Source of the DNA: Haloarcula sp. H-GB4
GTDB lineage: Archaea > Halobacteriota > Halobacteria > Halobacteriales > Haloarculaceae
Assembly: GCF_030848575.1 (NCBI RefSeq)
Contig: NZ_JAVDDX010000002.1
Location: 1,178,001-1,242,000 of the forward strand
DNA length: 64,000 nt
Reading direction: 5' to 3'
Part shown: positions 43,672-52,394 of the stretch, piece after piece
Layout of the letters: each line of letters begins with the position of its first letter
Numbering within the stretch: the first letter of the stretch is position 1
Notes under the pieces: model-generated
Database searches by the model: none
Told to the model about the DNA's origin: nothing
The model's input: only the letters and a program-made list of their open reading frames with translations
Position numbers and translations under genes: made by a program

Positions 43672-44070
43672 ATGCATATCCGCGACGCTATTGAGGATGA
43701 CGCCGAGCGACTGGCCGCCCTCGCTGACGGGCCGCCGGACGTGATGCGAAACCTCGTCCACGACCGGACCGTCCGCGTGGCCGAGGAAGACGACAGCATT
43801 GTCGGGTTCGTGAGCTTCGACGCCGAACGTGGGACCGTCCACGTGACACAACTGGCCGGGTCAAGCGACGCCTGCGAGGAACTCCTGACCGACCCGATCG
43901 AGTTCGCGCGCCGGGAACACATGACGGTCGAACTACTGCTCCCGGAGAACGAATCGCAAGTCCAGACCGCTGTCGAGGCGGTCGGGTTCACCTCCACCGG
44001 AAACGGTCCCCGGTTCGACGGACAGGAGACGACGCGCTACCGGTTAGAACCGGAGCGAGCAGAACACTGA
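43672..44070 (+). CDS. GNAT-like N-acetyltransferase
   Basis: 132 aa. MHIRDAIEDDAERLAAL is a GNAT-type N-terminus, and the mid part (VAEEDDSIVGFVSFDAERGTVHVTQLAGS) has the beta4-beta5 pattern before the CoA site. The usual QxxGxG loop is weak, so activity is uncertain. It starts from a TATA-spaced ATG 43672. It is convergent with the YndJ gene (6-nt gap). Confidence 0.7.
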   Translation: MHIRDAIEDDAERLAALADGPPDVMRNLVHDRTVRVAEEDDSIVGFVSFDAERGTVHVTQLAGSSDACEELLTDPIEFARREHMTVELLLPENESQVQTAVEAVGFTSTGNGPRFDGQETTRYRLEPERAEH

Positions 44071-44076
44071 CCACCG

Positions 44077-45051
44077 TCAGGGGATCGAAAGCCGCCAGCC
44101 GAGCGTCGCACACAGCCCGAACCCGAAGGCGTTGAGCGAGCCGTGGAGCGCAACCATCGTCGAAATCGTCAACCCCAGTGATTGGCCGGTGAACGTCGAG
44201 ACACCGTAGCCGAGCGCGAGCGCCATTGAAACGGGAAGTGCGACTGCCGCGATGCCGAGCGCGAGCCCCTGTGGTCGGGGACAGGTCGAGACGACGCGGC
44301 GCAGGACGACAATGCCGAAGGCCGCGACAGCGACGGTAAAGAGACTCACTGCGACGACCTCCACCAGCGGCGAGAAGGCGATTCCGGCCGCGATGAGTGC
44401 CGGCCCGACGAGGATGACACCGACAACGGTTCGGAATCCCGGCGAGTGGTCACCGAGATGTCGGCCAGTCAGTCCTGTTGCGAACGGAAGGACGAACCCA
44501 GCATAGTGGAAGTGGACTGCCGTCAGTCGGATGATGACGCGGTCGAACCAGAGCGTCAGGTCGAGATGGGCCAGCAGGAGCGCGACCGCACCCACTGAGA
44601 CGTAGGCGAAGCCAGCGTCGATAGCGGTCTCCGGGAGCACCAGACCGCCCCGAATCCGAGTCCGTGCAAGCGCCGCGAGTCCGAGGAGGCCGGTGACAGC
44701 CAGCCACGGCGTTGCGAGCACGGCAGCCAGCGGTGCTGGTGACGGGACGATCAGCGAGACCGCGAGCAGGAGCGCGCCGACCGGCTGGAGCCAGATGGCA
44801 GCGGTCGTGAACCGACTGGCAAGCGCCTCGAACGCCCCAGTCACTGCAGTTCGGAGGGCGAGCGGGACCAGCACGAGCGGCGCGAGCGCGAGCGCCCGTT
44901 CGATAGCGTCCAGTTCGCCGGTAGCCGTCATCACCAGCCAGACCACTGCGCCAAACACTGCACTCAGGTCTGCCACGGCGAGGCCGCCGAGAGACGGCTG
45001 GGCGACGCTGTCGAGTGCTGGCTTCCGGGACTCAGCGGCGCGGTCGCTCAT
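44077..45051 (-). CDS. YndJ-like multi-pass membrane protein
   Basis: 324 aa with ~9-10 hydrophobic helices. It resembles the YndJ family (pattern FDRVIIRLTAVHFHYAGFVLPFATGLTGR), of unknown function. It overlaps the upstream DUF4166 gene by 4 nt (ATGA), so the two form a conserved pair seen in other prokaryotes. Confidence 0.7.
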   Translation of the reverse strand: MSDRAAESRKPALDSVAQPSLGGLAVADLSAVFGAVVWLVMTATGELDAIERALALAPLVLVPLALRTAVTGAFEALASRFTTAAIWLQPVGALLLAVSLIVPSPAPLAAVLATPWLAVTGLLGLAALARTRIRGGLVLPETAIDAGFAYVSVGAVALLLAHLDLTLWFDRVIIRLTAVHFHYAGFVLPFATGLTGRHLGDHSPGFRTVVGVILVGPALIAAGIAFSPLVEVVAVSLFTVAVAAFGIVVLRRVVSTCPRPQGLALGIAAVALPVSMALALGYGVSTFTGQSLGLTISTMVALHGSLNAFGFGLCATLGWRLSIP

Positions 45052-45722
45052 CGCGGCGGGAGTCGGTCGAGTCCACGGACGATTCGAAAGTCATCGGGCG
45101 TCCCGTCGCTGGCAGTCTGGTCCTGCGTGAACGTTCCACGGTAGCCGAGCATGTGTCCCACGAGGTCGTTCTCGACGGTCGCAGTGACGTGGTAGCGTTC
45201 GTCGTCCGCGTTGTAGCGGTCGCGCACCTCAACGTCGGCGGCCAGCGGCCCCGGCAGGGGAACGTAGCGGTCTCCCAGACGAGCCCACTGGCGTCCGCCG
45301 GCGACCACGAGGGCCCCATCCTCGACCCGCGGGTGGAGTTCGCTGGCGATCCGGCCGTGTGTTCCCAGAAAATCGAGCAATCGCTCGGCCTCGGCGTCCC
45401 AGACGGTCAGCGAGTCGAACAGCCGGGTGGTGTCGCCGAATTCGAAGGCGCGGCGGGTCGTCATGGCCTCGTGACCACCGTCCGTCGTATAGGCGACCGT
45501 CGTCACCGAGAACGGCACGTCCTCGCCGGCTTCGGGGAACAGCATATTCTGGGTCGTCATCGCGTACAGCGCCGGCAGGACCAGCGTTCCACGGGTAATA
45601 TCCATCTCGCCACGGCCGACACAGACCGTCCCGTCGTCCGGAGCGAGGCTGTACCGGTCACGGACCTTTGGGTGGAGGTCAGCCGCGGCCTCGCCCAGCG
45701 CCCGCTCGTAGACGCCCGTCAC
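45048..45722 (-). CDS. DUF4166 domain protein
   Basis: 224 aa from GTG 45722 (MTGVYERALGEAAADLHPKVRDRY...). The DUF4166 signature at the N-terminus and a beta-rich body match proteins that are encoded next to, or fused with, YndJ. A frame open to 45884 adds a Cys/Arg-rich stretch without homology, so the GTG start is chosen. It overlaps the YndJ gene by 4 nt. Confidence 0.75.
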   Translation of the reverse strand: MTGVYERALGEAAADLHPKVRDRYSLAPDDGTVCVGRGEMDITRGTLVLPALYAMTTQNMLFPEAGEDVPFSVTTVAYTTDGGHEAMTTRRAFEFGDTTRLFDSLTVWDAEAERLLDFLGTHGRIASELHPRVEDGALVVAGGRQWARLGDRYVPLPGPLAADVEVRDRYNADDERYHVTATVENDLVGHMLGYRGTFTQDQTASDGTPDDFRIVRGLDRLPPR

Positions 45723-45955
45723 AGCACTCCCCCGGCCGGTGGCGTCCCCAGCGCAAGCGGCGTCTCGACAGCAGTGTTCCGGCACGGCACTCCCGACGCG
45801 CCCCGCGTCTGTGCGTCCATTGGTTAGCTGTTCCCGGGGGAGATGGATATTTCTACTGGGTAGAAGACGGAAAATACTGAGCAAAGAGCCAGCACAGTCA
45901 GTTTTCGACCAGAAAGTCGAGCAGAGCCTCGTTGTTGGCGGCCCGTTCGCTCAGA

Positions 45956-47335
45956 TTATTTTTTCGAGCGGAATTTGCGGTAGAGATACGCAACGCCAAG
46001 ACTGCCGGCGACCAGCGTCGGGACCAGCGGCGCGTCGGCAACCTTCGACACCTGTCGCCGAACCGTCTGAGTGACTGACGACGGTTCTTCGATGAGGTCC
46101 AGCACGGCCTCGGTGCTGTTAGCGACCGGCTCCGGCTCGTTCCCGGCCTCGGCGGCCGCTTCGGGGTCTTTGAGCAGGTGGCCTGTGGTCAGGCAGACGA
46201 CCGACTCGTCGCTGTCGACCTCGCCCTCGCGCCGGAGTTTCCGGAGGCCGGCGACGGAAGCGGCAGAGGCCGGTTCGACGCCGACGCCTTCCCCGGCGAT
46301 GTCGCGCTGTGCTTCGGTAATTTCCTCGTCCGAGACGGCGACGGCAGTGCCGCCGGTCTCCCGGATGCCCGGCAGCGCCTTCGGCGCGTTGACCGGATTG
46401 CCGATGCGGATGGCGGTCGCGCGGGTCTCGACTTTCTCCCAGCGGCGGGTGTCCTCGTATCCGTTCTCGATGGCCTCGACCATCGGAGCGGCTCCCTCGG
46501 CCTGCACACCGGTGAGTTTGGGCACCTGCTCCTCGGTTATCGCGCCGGCCTTGACGAGTTCGCGGAAGCACTTGTACAGCGCCGCGGTGTTGCCAGCGTT
46601 GCCGACCGGCAGGACGATGCGGTCCGGATACTCGCCGTTGTCGGCGTAGAACTCCTCCATGATCTCCAGCCCGATAGTCTTCTGGCCCTCCAGACGGAAA
46701 GGGTTCAGCGAGTTCAGCAGGTAGGCCTCGCCGCGGGCGGCGAGGTCCTGCACGATGTCGAGACACTGGTCGAAGTTGCCGTCAACCTCCAGAATCCGGG
46801 CCCGGTGGAGGCTTGCCTGTGCGATTTTGCCAGCCGCGACCTTCCCGGCGGGCAGGAGAACGAGCGTCTCCATTCCGCCGCGAGCGCCGTAGGCTGCAAG
46901 CGCCGCGGACGTGTTGCCCGTCGAGGCACAGGCCAGTCGGTCGACGCCGACTTCCTGAGCGACCCGGACACCGACGGTCATGCCGCGGTCCTTGAACGAG
47001 CCGGTGGGGTTCATCCCCTCGTGTTTCACGCGGAGCGCGTCGACACCGATGTCGTCTTTCAGGCGAGGCATCTCGTGCAGCGGGGTATCACCCTCTGGGA
47101 GCGTGACGCCCTCCTCGAAGGGCAGGGCGGCGTTGTACCGCCAGACCCCCGAGCCCTCGAACTCGTCGAAGGTCGGCAAGTCGTCGTAGCGGACCTCGAG
47201 CAGGCCATCACAGTCGTCGCACGTGTAGCGAATCGCGTCGAAGGGAGCGAACGTCTCACCACACTCGATACAGGCCAGCCAGACGCCGTCATCGGCAACC
47301 GGCGGCACATCGTCGGTGAGTTGCAGGTCAGCCAT
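45956..47335 (-). CDS. thrC: threonine synthase with C-terminal membrane-anchor-like helix
   Basis: 459-aa PLP enzyme converting O-phosphohomoserine to threonine. N-terminal zinc ribbon CIECGETF...CDDC (~20-43), PLP Lys in GMNPTGSFKDRGMTV (~105) and ASTGNTSAALAAYGARGG. The last ~28 residues hold a hydrophobic segment PLVPTLVAGSLGVAYLY followed by basic RKFRSKK, as in a tail anchor. This is unusual for a soluble enzyme. ATG 47335 is chosen over 47362. Aspartate kinase, the first step of the pathway, is ~2.5 kb away. Confidence 0.92.
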   Translation of the reverse strand: MADLQLTDDVPPVADDGVWLACIECGETFAPFDAIRYTCDDCDGLLEVRYDDLPTFDEFEGSGVWRYNAALPFEEGVTLPEGDTPLHEMPRLKDDIGVDALRVKHEGMNPTGSFKDRGMTVGVRVAQEVGVDRLACASTGNTSAALAAYGARGGMETLVLLPAGKVAAGKIAQASLHRARILEVDGNFDQCLDIVQDLAARGEAYLLNSLNPFRLEGQKTIGLEIMEEFYADNGEYPDRIVLPVGNAGNTAALYKCFRELVKAGAITEEQVPKLTGVQAEGAAPMVEAIENGYEDTRRWEKVETRATAIRIGNPVNAPKALPGIRETGGTAVAVSDEEITEAQRDIAGEGVGVEPASAASVAGLRKLRREGEVDSDESVVCLTTGHLLKDPEAAAEAGNEPEPVANSTEAVLDLIEEPSSVTQTVRRQVSKVADAPLVPTLVAGSLGVAYLYRKFRSKK

Positions 47336-47412
47336 TGTCGGGACCATGCCCCCAGTGGGCAAAAGTCGGACGGTTGTCGGCCATATCGTCGGCGCTCACG
47401 GTGCGGCGGCTA

Positions 47413-47802
47413 TCACTCGCTGGGGCTAGCGTCGAATTCGTCGATACGGTGATGGACCGCGGCAGTCCACTCGTCGAGGGTCTCGTGCATCAGTTCGCGG
47501 GCCTCCGACAACGGTGTCGCAGTGTACTGGTAGACGTGGCCGCCGCCGTCAAGCAACCGCCGTTTCCGCGTCGCGAGCCCCTTCTCGCGGAGCGTTGACA
47601 GCGACCGGTTGACGTTCGAGCGGTCCCGGCCGAGTTCGTCAGCGAGTTCTTCGACAGTACTTGCAGGTGTCTCAAGTAATGTCTGATACGTCCGTACCTC
47701 GTGTTCCTGAACGCCGAAGACGGAAGCCATCACATCTGAGAGATTCGGTTCGTCGTCGACCATCAGCTCGTGGAACTGGTTCGGAGACGGGTTGACAGAC
47801 AT
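47413..47802 (-). CDS. TrmB-like winged-helix transcriptional regulator
   Basis: 129 aa from ATG 47802, placed ~27 nt after TTTATC (47826-47831), a leaderless fit. The wHTH core is EVRTYQTLLETPASTVEELADELGRDRSNVNRSLSTLREKGLATRK (~33-78), as in TrmB/ArsR-type haloarchaeal regulators. The last ~45 residues are helical (dimerisation?). Frames to 47949 lack a promoter. The ligand is unknown. It precedes thrC by 77 nt on the same strand and may regulate it. Confidence 0.8.
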   Translation of the reverse strand: MSVNPSPNQFHELMVDDEPNLSDVMASVFGVQEHEVRTYQTLLETPASTVEELADELGRDRSNVNRSLSTLREKGLATRKRRLLDGGGHVYQYTATPLSEARELMHETLDEWTAAVHHRIDEFDASPSE

Positions 47803-48244
47803 ACCCATTTGTATTATTCCAATCCCGATAAACTGGGCCGTTACCTCAACCTCACCGCTATGGCACCGGCCCTGACCGCGTCCATCCGATTCCGAGCCGT
47901 CGGCGATAGCTCGGGAACCATATCCCTGTGGCCAGTTGACATATATCAAACTGAGTACTGTTTCAGTTTGAACGCACAGCTAGTAAGATTCTAGCAACAA
48001 CTAATACTGTGAGAACCATTGTCAACCGTATCGAAAAGGGCACTGTTTCAGGTGGAGAATTGCTCTAAGACGGAATCATGGCTGTCGGAAAGGATAGTTA
48101 CGCTCGTTTTACTCTCTTTTTGAGTTACAAATCAAAAGAGTTAAAACTCGCCAACTGGTGTCAGTTAAAAAGAAGTAAGCGTATTTCTCCTCGTAGTGCC
48201 CAAGTTGCGATGAGGACGCTACTACTTCCCGATCCTAGAAACCA
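47803..48244. other. AT-rich intergenic region with ORB-like core
   Basis: ~440 nt between divergent genes. The left part holds the wHTH promoter (TTTATC 47826-47831). The right part (47990-48190) is much more AT-rich than the flanks, with TTAAAACTCGCC/AGTTAAAAAGAAGT-type tracts. TGTTTCAGGTGGAG (48044-48057) repeats exactly the core of the ORB-like site at 26824-26837, here without the G-run. No ORF is credible. Confidence 0.6.
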
Positions 48245-49222
48245 ATGAATTACAGGAGTTTCGACCATCTCAGTTCGGATACGCAGGAATGGATCGTCGA
48301 TCTACCGGACGACTTGGATCTGATCGTCGGAATACCCAGAAGCGGAATGTTAGTGTCGAACTTACTCTCACTGCATCTCAATCTCCCGATGACGGATATC
48401 GACGGGTTACGGGAGGGGAGACTCCTACAGACGGGGGAACGATACGACGGCGAGTTCGACCTCTCGAAGTTCTCGAAGATACTAGTCGTCGACGACACCG
48501 TCTATACCGGAAGCGAAATGACCGGCGCGCAGTCGACAATCGACGGGTTCGATCTGTCCGCGGACGTGTACTACGGCGCTGTGTACGTGGACGAGGGCTC
48601 CGAACAGTTCGTCGATACGTATGCCCAGACCTTGGCGTTCCCGAGAGTATTCGAGTGGAACATGATGCACCACGACTTCCTCGAGGACTCCTGTGTTGAC
48701 CTGGACGGTATCCTCTGTCGCGACCCGACACCCGAAGAGAACGACGACGGGCCGAAATACCGGGAGTTTCTTTCGACTGTCGATCCGATCTGTGTTCCCT
48801 CGGTGGAAATCGGGCAGATCGTCACCTGTCGGCTGGAGAAGTACCGCAACGAGACTGCCGCCTGGCTTGACGAACACGGAATCGAGTACGACGAACTGGT
48901 GATGATGCAGTATCCGGACAAGGCCACACGGGTCGCCGCAGGCAACCACGGCGAGTACAAGGCCACGGTGTACCAGTCCTCGGATGCCAAACTGTTCATC
49001 GAGAGCTCACACTCTCAGGCGCGGACGATTGCCATGCAGACGAGCAAACCCGTCTACAGCAAGGAGCAAAACCGGATGCTCCAGCAGGGGTATCTGAACC
49101 GCGTCGCCAGAAACGGCCAGATGTCTATTGAAGCTGTCAAATCTGACCCACTCAGATACGTCGAACAGCTTAGGGCAGACCCCGTCGACTTCGTCAAGCG
49201 GGCTTCGTCGGTGTTTCTCTAG
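48245..49222 (+). CDS. phosphoribosyltransferase-HAD-like fusion protein
   Basis: 325 aa. Residues ~1-140 carry a PRTase fold with the PRPP loop ILVVDDTVYTGSEMT (~78-92) and IVGIPRSGM. Residues ~155-310 look HAD-like: CVDLDGILCRDPTPEEND (~157-174, D-x-D-G) plus a distal K and acidic residues (DELVMMQYPDKATR). Fusions of this type are found with surface-polysaccharide loci, so a nucleotide-sugar or phosphosugar role is possible. It is isolated here, with an AT-rich upstream region and AT-leaning codons suggesting transfer. Confidence 0.75.
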   Translation: MNYRSFDHLSSDTQEWIVDLPDDLDLIVGIPRSGMLVSNLLSLHLNLPMTDIDGLREGRLLQTGERYDGEFDLSKFSKILVVDDTVYTGSEMTGAQSTIDGFDLSADVYYGAVYVDEGSEQFVDTYAQTLAFPRVFEWNMMHHDFLEDSCVDLDGILCRDPTPEENDDGPKYREFLSTVDPICVPSVEIGQIVTCRLEKYRNETAAWLDEHGIEYDELVMMQYPDKATRVAAGNHGEYKATVYQSSDAKLFIESSHSQARTIAMQTSKPVYSKEQNRMLQQGYLNRVARNGQMSIEAVKSDPLRYVEQLRADPVDFVKRASSVFL

Positions 49223-49284
49223 ACCACGTTTTCCCGGTTTGGTGAGCGCTACACGCGCACATTCGCGCAAAGCATGGGGAAAAG

Positions 49285-49309
49285 CCGTCCCCTACTTCGC
49301 TCGGGACGG
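49285..49309. terminator. hairpin between PRTase-HAD gene and argF
   Basis: CCGTCCC (49285-49291) and GGGACGG (49303-49309) form a 7-bp stem directly before the argF stop (49311). It lies between convergent transcripts and could stop both. Confidence 0.5.
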
Positions 49310-49310
49310 T

Positions 49311-50207
49311 CTACGCCTGCTCAGCTAACCACGCGAGCAGCCCCTTCTGAGCGTGCAGGCGGTTCTCCGCCTGATCCCACACGACGGCGTTCTCCGACTC
49401 GATGGCGTCGTCGGTGACCTCCTCGCCGCGGTGGGCGGGGAGGCAGTGCATGAATGGTCGGTCCCCGAGCAGATCCGTCGTGATCTGGAAGCCCTCGAAG
49501 TCTTCGAGTTTCTGGCCGCGCTGGTCCTCCTGTCCCATGCTGACCCACACATCTGAGTACACCACATCAGCGTCAGCCACGGCGGCTTCTGGGTCGTGGG
49601 TCGTCTCAGGCGCGTTACCGAAGCCGGCGGCACGGGCGGCCACGTTGTCGGAGATGCCGTAGCCCTCCGGCGTTGCGACAGTGAGGTCGAGGCCAACCAT
49701 CGCCGCGCCGATGACGAACGACTGGCAAACGTTGTTGCCGTCGCCGACCCACGCCACTGAGACATCCTCGAAACCGCCGAACCGCTCGCGGATGGTCAGC
49801 AGGTCGGCGAGCGTCTGGCAGGGGTGGGCGTCGTCGGTCAGGCCGTTGATGACCGGAACTTCGGCGTACTTGGCCAGTTCCTCGGCGTCCGCGTGGTCAA
49901 ACACGCGGGCCATGATGAAATCGACGTAGCGCCCGAGCGCACGGGCGGTGTCTTTCACCGGTTCGCCGTGGCCCAGATGGATGTCGTCGGGACCGAGGAA
50001 CACGGCGTGGCCGCCCAGTTGCGTCATCCCCGTCTCGAAGGAGACTCTGGTTCGGGTCGACGGCTTCTCGAATATCATGCCGAGCGTCTGCTGATCGAGC
50101 AGGTCACTCTGACTCCCCTCGCCGTGGTCGGCCTTGATAGCCGCGGCACGGTCGAGGACGGTCGCCAGTTCGTCGGTCGTGAGGTCGTCGACGTCGAGTA
50201 TGTCCAT
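49311..50207 (-). CDS. argF: ornithine carbamoyltransferase
   Basis: 298-aa enzyme: ornithine plus carbamoyl phosphate to citrulline. Carbamoyl-phosphate loop FEKPSTRTRVSFE (~46-58), HPCQTLADL and ornithine-binding HCLPAHRGEEV (~255) are all present, with the usual length. It is the last gene of the minus-strand arg operon and starts 1 nt after argE. Carbamoyl-phosphate synthase is not in the window. Confidence 0.95.
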   Translation of the reverse strand: MDILDVDDLTTDELATVLDRAAAIKADHGEGSQSDLLDQQTLGMIFEKPSTRTRVSFETGMTQLGGHAVFLGPDDIHLGHGEPVKDTARALGRYVDFIMARVFDHADAEELAKYAEVPVINGLTDDAHPCQTLADLLTIRERFGGFEDVSVAWVGDGNNVCQSFVIGAAMVGLDLTVATPEGYGISDNVAARAAGFGNAPETTHDPEAAVADADVVYSDVWVSMGQEDQRGQKLEDFEGFQITTDLLGDRPFMHCLPAHRGEEVTDDAIESENAVVWDQAENRLHAQKGLLAWLAEQA

Positions 50208-50208
50208 G

Positions 50209-51270
50209 TCAGTCCTCCAGCAGGCGTTCGGTCGCGGTTTCGAGCACCGCGACGGAGCGGTCGTACTCGTCGAGCGGGAGGTGCTCGTTCGGTGCGTGGT
50301 CGAGGTCCGAGTCGCCAGGCCCGTATGTCACCATCGGACAGTCCCACGTCTTCGCGTAGACGTTCATGTCGCTGGTGCCGGTCTTGCGGAGCAGCGTGGG
50401 CTCGCCGCCCACCTGCCGAATCGCGGCCCGGAACGCCCGAGCAGCGCTGGTCCGGGGGCTCTGCATCACCGGCTCGACCTTGTCGTCCCAGTTGACCGTG
50501 CCGTTCTCCAGGAACCCGTCGGCGATTTCGCGGATCTCATCGGTGCTGTACTCCGGTGGGACCCGAAGCTGGACGTCCATCGTCGCCTCGACGGAGAGCC
50601 CGTCGCTCGACGTGCCGCCCTTGAAGTCGACTGGCTTGCAGGTGACGCGCTCGAAGACGGGGTGCCACTCGTCCGTGGCGAACTCGTCGTCGACCGACGA
50701 CCACCAGTCGATAGCGTCCTGAATGGCGTTGTTCTCCGGGCGCGAGGAGTGGCCGGACTCGCTGGTAGCAACGTATGTCCCGGCCAGCAGCCCGCGATAT
50801 CCCAGCGTGATGCCCTCCCAGCCGGAGGGTTCGCCGTTGATGACGGCACCGGGTGCCGACTCGCGGTCCTCGACGAGGAATCGAGCGCCTTTCGAGTCGA
50901 CCTCCTCGCCGACGACGCCGACGAAGGAGGCCCCGGTGCGGACGGCCGCGACGGCCATCGCACATAGCGGCCCCTTCGCGTCGACGCTTCCGCGGCCCCA
51001 GAGCACGTCACCCTCATCGCCCTCCTCGACGCGAACCGGGATGTCGCCCGGGACAGTGTCGATGTGGGAAGTGAGCAAGACGCCGTCGTCAGCGGGCGCG
51101 CGGACGTTACCGACCTCATCAAGCCACGCCTCGCGGCCGTGGGCCTCGAAGAACTCGACTAACCGTTCGGCGGCCTCCGTCTCATTCCGCGAGACAGACG
51201 GGATGCGGACGACAGCTTCGAGCAGGTCACGTGCCTCGGTGTCAGCCTCGGGCGTCGCGGCTTCGCTCAT
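50209..51270 (-). CDS. argE: [LysW]-ornithine/lysine hydrolase (ArgE/LysK)
   Basis: 353 aa, M20 zinc peptidase that releases ornithine from the carrier ArgW/LysW. Metal ligands: HIDTVPGD (~68), D in RGSVDAKGP (~93), and GEEVDSKGAR (~120). It overlaps argD by 4 nt. Because one LysW system is usually used for arginine (not lysine) in Halobacteria, ornithine is the likely product. Confidence 0.9.
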   Translation of the reverse strand: MSEAATPEADTEARDLLEAVVRIPSVSRNETEAAERLVEFFEAHGREAWLDEVGNVRAPADDGVLLTSHIDTVPGDIPVRVEEGDEGDVLWGRGSVDAKGPLCAMAVAAVRTGASFVGVVGEEVDSKGARFLVEDRESAPGAVINGEPSGWEGITLGYRGLLAGTYVATSESGHSSRPENNAIQDAIDWWSSVDDEFATDEWHPVFERVTCKPVDFKGGTSSDGLSVEATMDVQLRVPPEYSTDEIREIADGFLENGTVNWDDKVEPVMQSPRTSAARAFRAAIRQVGGEPTLLRKTGTSDMNVYAKTWDCPMVTYGPGDSDLDHAPNEHLPLDEYDRSVAVLETATERLLED

Positions 51271-52394
51271 CCCACCACCTCCGCCATCGCGTCAACGACG
51301 GCGTCGGCGTGGTCCTTGTCAATGGTCAGTGGCGGGAGGAGACGGATAACCGTGCGGCCGGCCGGCAGCGCGAGCACCTGATGGTTCAACGCGAGCTTTT
51401 TCAGCGCCGCGTTCGCCCCGCGGCCGACCTCGACACCGATCATCAGCCCCTCGCCGCGGATGTCCCGCACGTCGTCGCCGATAGCTGCTTCCAGTTCAGT
51501 CAGGAGGTAATCGCCGATAACAGCGGCGTTGCCGGGCACCGAGTCCTCGATAATGGTCGAGACCGTTGCGCCGGCAGCCGCCGAGATGACCGGCCCGCCG
51601 GAGAACGTCGAGGCGTGGGAGCCGTAGTTCTCAGCGATCCAGTCGCGACACAGCGTCGCGCCGATGGGGAGGCCGTTGCCCAGCCCCTTCGCCGCGGTTA
51701 TCATGTCCGGCGCAACGGCAGCACGTTGGGAGTTCCACAGCGCACCGGTCCGGCCCATTCCGGTCTGGACCTCGTCGAAGATGAGCGCGGCCCCGGCATC
51801 CTCGGTGATCTCCCGGGCGTCTTCAAGATAGCCGTCCGAGGTGGGGTTGATGCCGCCTTCACCCTGAACCGGTTCGACAATGAACGCGGCGGTATCCTCG
51901 TCGACAGCCTCGTCGAGCGCCTCGCTGTCGTCGTAGGGGACGAACTCCACATCGCCTATGAGCGGCTCGTAGGGTTTCTTGTACTTGTTCTTCCACGTGG
52001 TCGCCAGCGCGCCCATCGTCCGGCCGTGAAAGCCCTGCATCGTCGCGACAATCTTGGAGTTGCCGGTTGCCGACCGGGCGAACTTCAGCGCGGCCTCGTT
52101 GGCCTCGGTCCCGGAGTTACAGAGCCAGGTCTTGTCGATCGGGTCCGGTGCAGTCTTTGCAAGCAGGTCGTACAGCGCCGTCCGTTCGGCGTTCGGGTAC
52201 GACGCCTGGACGTACGTGATCTTCTCTAGCTGCTCGCTGACGGCGCTCTGGACCGCCGGGTGCTTGTGGCCCAGCGGGACACAGGCGTAGGACGCGCCCA
52301 TGTCTAGGTACTCTGTGCCGTCGTCGTCGTAGACGTAGGCACCGTCGCCACGTTCGATCTGGATAGGTTTCTCGTTGAAGACGAATCCGCTCAT
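51267..52394 (-). CDS. argD: [LysW]-aminoadipate/acetylornithine-type aminotransferase
   Basis: 375-aa class III PLP aminotransferase converting the carrier-bound semialdehyde to the amine. Signature TAAKGLGNGLPIGAT (PLP Lys, ~225-239), LIFDEVQTGMGRTG and the N-terminal GDGAYVYDDDGTEYLDMG. 4-nt overlaps at both ends place it firmly in the arg operon. Confidence 0.94.
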   Translation of the reverse strand: MSGFVFNEKPIQIERGDGAYVYDDDGTEYLDMGASYACVPLGHKHPAVQSAVSEQLEKITYVQASYPNAERTALYDLLAKTAPDPIDKTWLCNSGTEANEAALKFARSATGNSKIVATMQGFHGRTMGALATTWKNKYKKPYEPLIGDVEFVPYDDSEALDEAVDEDTAAFIVEPVQGEGGINPTSDGYLEDAREITEDAGAALIFDEVQTGMGRTGALWNSQRAAVAPDMITAAKGLGNGLPIGATLCRDWIAENYGSHASTFSGGPVISAAAGATVSTIIEDSVPGNAAVIGDYLLTELEAAIGDDVRDIRGEGLMIGVEVGRGANAALKKLALNHQVLALPAGRTVIRLLPPLTIDKDHADAVVDAMAEVVG

